Below are positions 62,984 to 64,000 of a DNA stretch of 64,000 nt, one piece after another. A model generated the notes under the pieces. It saw nothing but the letters and a program-made list of their open reading frames with translations. It did no database searches and was not told where the DNA came from. Position numbers and translations under genes: made by a program. Location of the stretch: NCBI RefSeq assembly GCF_030145815.1, contig NZ_JAIXHL010000023.1, forward strand, positions 1-64,000, given 5' to 3'. The DNA is from Sphingomonas sp. (GTDB lineage: Bacteria; Pseudomonadota; Alphaproteobacteria; Sphingomonadales; Sphingomonadaceae). The first letter of the stretch is position 1, and each line of letters opens with the position of its first letter.

Positions 62984-63306
62984 GCGCACTGGACCTATCC
63001 CTCGACGAAATGCGCGTGCAGGCAGATGGCCTGGCCCGCCATCTGCGTGCGCTCGCCAACCCGGCGCGGTTGCTGATCCTGTGCCGCTTGTCGGCTGGCG
63101 AAGCGTCGGTGGGCGAGCTGGTCGAGGTGACGGGCTTGTCGCAATCGGCAGTGTCCCAGCACCTCGCACTGCTGCGCGAAGCCGGCGCGGTGGCGGCGCG
63201 TGTCGATCAGCAGCTGCGTCATTACTCGATCTCCGACCCCCAGGTCGGCCGGATTTTCGACGCGCTGTGCAGCGCATGCCGCGAGCCGGATGCTACCCCG
63301 GCCTGA
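62980..63306 (+). CDS. ArsR-family persulfide-sensing repressor (BigR/SqrR-like)
   Basis: 108 residues, winged helix with SVGELVEVTGLSQSAVSQHL as recognition region (about 43-62). Two distant cysteines, C35 (LLILCRLSAG) and C97 or C100 (DALCSAC), match the pair that forms a tetrasulfide bridge in BigR and SqrR; the CxC metal motif of ArsR/SmtB is absent. Last gene of the rhodanese-RND unit (ATGA overlap) and probable regulator of the whole cluster. Confidence 0.85.
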   Translation: MSALDLSLDEMRVQADGLARHLRALANPARLLILCRLSAGEASVGELVEVTGLSQSAVSQHLALLREAGAVAARVDQQLRHYSISDPQVGRIFDALCSACREPDATPA

Positions 63307-63314
63307 ACCGACCA

Positions 63315-63354
63315 TTATATTGACAATAACGAATATAAGGGCTATGTAATATTC
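63315..63354 (+). promoter_or_regulatory. promoter and candidate operator of the persulfide dioxygenase gene
   Basis: TTGACA (63320-63325), 17 bases, TATGTA (63343-63348) form a plausible promoter. GAATAT (63331-63336) and ATATTC (63349-63354) with 12 bases between give the same AATAT-N12-ATATT pattern as at 58334-58355. A second inverted pair TTATATT/AATATAA (63315-63321, 63332-63338) overlaps the -35. Confidence 0.6.
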
Positions 63355-63381
63355 CGAGGACGCAACTCGGAGTAGCTGATC

Positions 63382-64000
63382 GTGACCCATGAAGACACCG
63401 CGCTGGCACAGGCGGCAGACATTGTCCGCGCGTGTCGCAGCGACAGGATGCCGGTGCCGATCGTGCGCGGCTTCTTTGATGAGGCGACGTTCACGGTCAG
63501 CTATGTCGTGCATGACCCGGTCGCACGGGTTGCAGCGATCATCGACAGCGTGCTGGACTTCGACCCCGCTTCCGGACGCACCAGCCATGGTTCGGCACAG
63601 GCGATCGTCGACTATGTGACGGCGCGCGGGCTGACGGTCGAATGGCTGTTGGAAACCCATGTCCATGCCGACCACCTCTCCGCCGCGCCCTGGTTGCAGG
63701 CGCAGCTGGGCGGCAAACTGGCGATCGGCCGCCACATCACCATGGTCCAGGACACGTTCGGCAAGCTGTTCAACGCCGGCACTGAATTCGAACGCGACGG
63801 ATCGCAGTTCGACCAGCTGTTCGATGATGGCGACAGCTTCATGCTGGGGTCGATCCGCGCCACCGTGCTGGCCGTTCCGGGGCACACACCGGCCGACCTC
63901 GCCTTTGTCATCGGCGATGCCGTGTTTCCGGGCGACACGATCTTCATGCCCGATTACGGCACCGCCCGCGCGGATTTTCCGGGTGGTGACGCCCGGCGGC
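63382..64000 (+). CDS. metallo-beta-lactamase-fold hydrolase, persulfide dioxygenase-like (partial)
   Basis: Begins GTG 63382 with CGGAG 9 bases upstream; 206 codons are seen before the window ends. The metal-binding motif is THVHADHLSA (about 92-101), the next ligand histidine is in VPGHTPADLAF and the aspartate in FPGDTIFMPDYG. This spacing matches ETHE1/Blh-type persulfide dioxygenases, which oxidise glutathione persulfide to sulfite, and such genes often sit next to bigR. A rhodanese domain could follow outside the window. Confidence 0.85.
   Translation, partial: MTHEDTALAQAADIVRACRSDRMPVPIVRGFFDEATFTVSYVVHDPVARVAAIIDSVLDFDPASGRTSHGSAQAIVDYVTARGLTVEWLLETHVHADHLSAAPWLQAQLGGKLAIGRHITMVQDTFGKLFNAGTEFERDGSQFDQLFDDGDSFMLGSIRATVLAVPGHTPADLAFVIGDAVFPGDTIFMPDYGTARADFPGGDARR

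Noticed and set aside
1..64000. CRISPR array or rRNA genes
   Set aside because: No regularly spaced 24-40 bp repeats and no rRNA-like stretches were seen on reading the window.

Overview
The window reads as high-GC alphaproteobacterial DNA, most like the Sphingomonadales (Sphingomonas, Sphingobium, Novosphingobium). The support is an F-type conjugation cluster in the order and with the proteins known from sphingomonad plasmids and integrative elements, a long TonB-dependent receptor of the kind these bacteria carry in large numbers, and very compact operons with ATGA stop/start overlaps. The placement comes from reading protein motifs by eye, not from a search.

Left third (1-18.3 kb): a mobile or integrated element. 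On the minus strand from 9445 to the left edge lie traA-L-E-K-B-dsbC-V-C-orf-trbI-traF-traW, a mating-pore operon. The next gene after traW is broken about 35 codons in, next to a hairpin and a new start codon, which suggests an insertion. Divergent from traA are an HTH regulator and an AlpA-type regulator. A cargo block (10.5-17.0 kb) follows: a uracil-glycosylase-like protein converging on a four-gene minus-strand operon (TPR/coiled-coil protein, DEDDh exonuclease, RecD-like SF1 helicase, TPR plus cold-shock-like OB protein). I regard this as the best candidate for a poorly described nucleic-acid-processing conflict system. The block ends in a non-coding stretch with a duplicated 74-bp leader, two 16-bp palindromes, an orphan small gene and, at about 18.22-18.27 kb, a degenerate tRNA-Leu-like piece that could be an attachment-site remnant.

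Middle (18.3-34.1 kb): a repair and defence island. Pnkp and Hen1 form the bacterial RNA-repair pair; a terminator-like hairpin stands directly in front of hen1. Upstream lies a very large DUF4011-SF1 helicase-nuclease protein (Hhe-like), split from a 114-codon reading frame by one in-frame TGA. Divergent from it is a 1673-residue SIR2 / P-loop NTPase (STAND-like) / TPR protein with an Avs5-like layout.

Right half (34.1-64 kb): chromosome-like metabolic and stress operons. (a) An SPFH-DUF4178-DUF4178-small protein-DUF350-spermidine synthase-amine oxidase-AdoMet decarboxylase operon, probably a polyamine-linked membrane system. (b) ohr and an esterase divergent from ohrR, with matching palindromes between them. 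(c) A CrbS-like symporter-histidine kinase convergent with a CrbR-like LuxR-type regulator. (d) An MHS-type transporter, TonB-dependent receptor, polysaccharide lyase and sialate O-acetylesterase, pointing to uptake and breakdown of an acetylated acidic glycan. (e) A sulfide and persulfide detoxification cluster (SQR, DUF2892, TolC, rhodanese, RND adaptor and pump, BigR/SqrR-like ArsR regulator, persulfide dioxygenase-like hydrolase) with a shared candidate operator AATAT-N12-ATATT in front of its outward-reading units.
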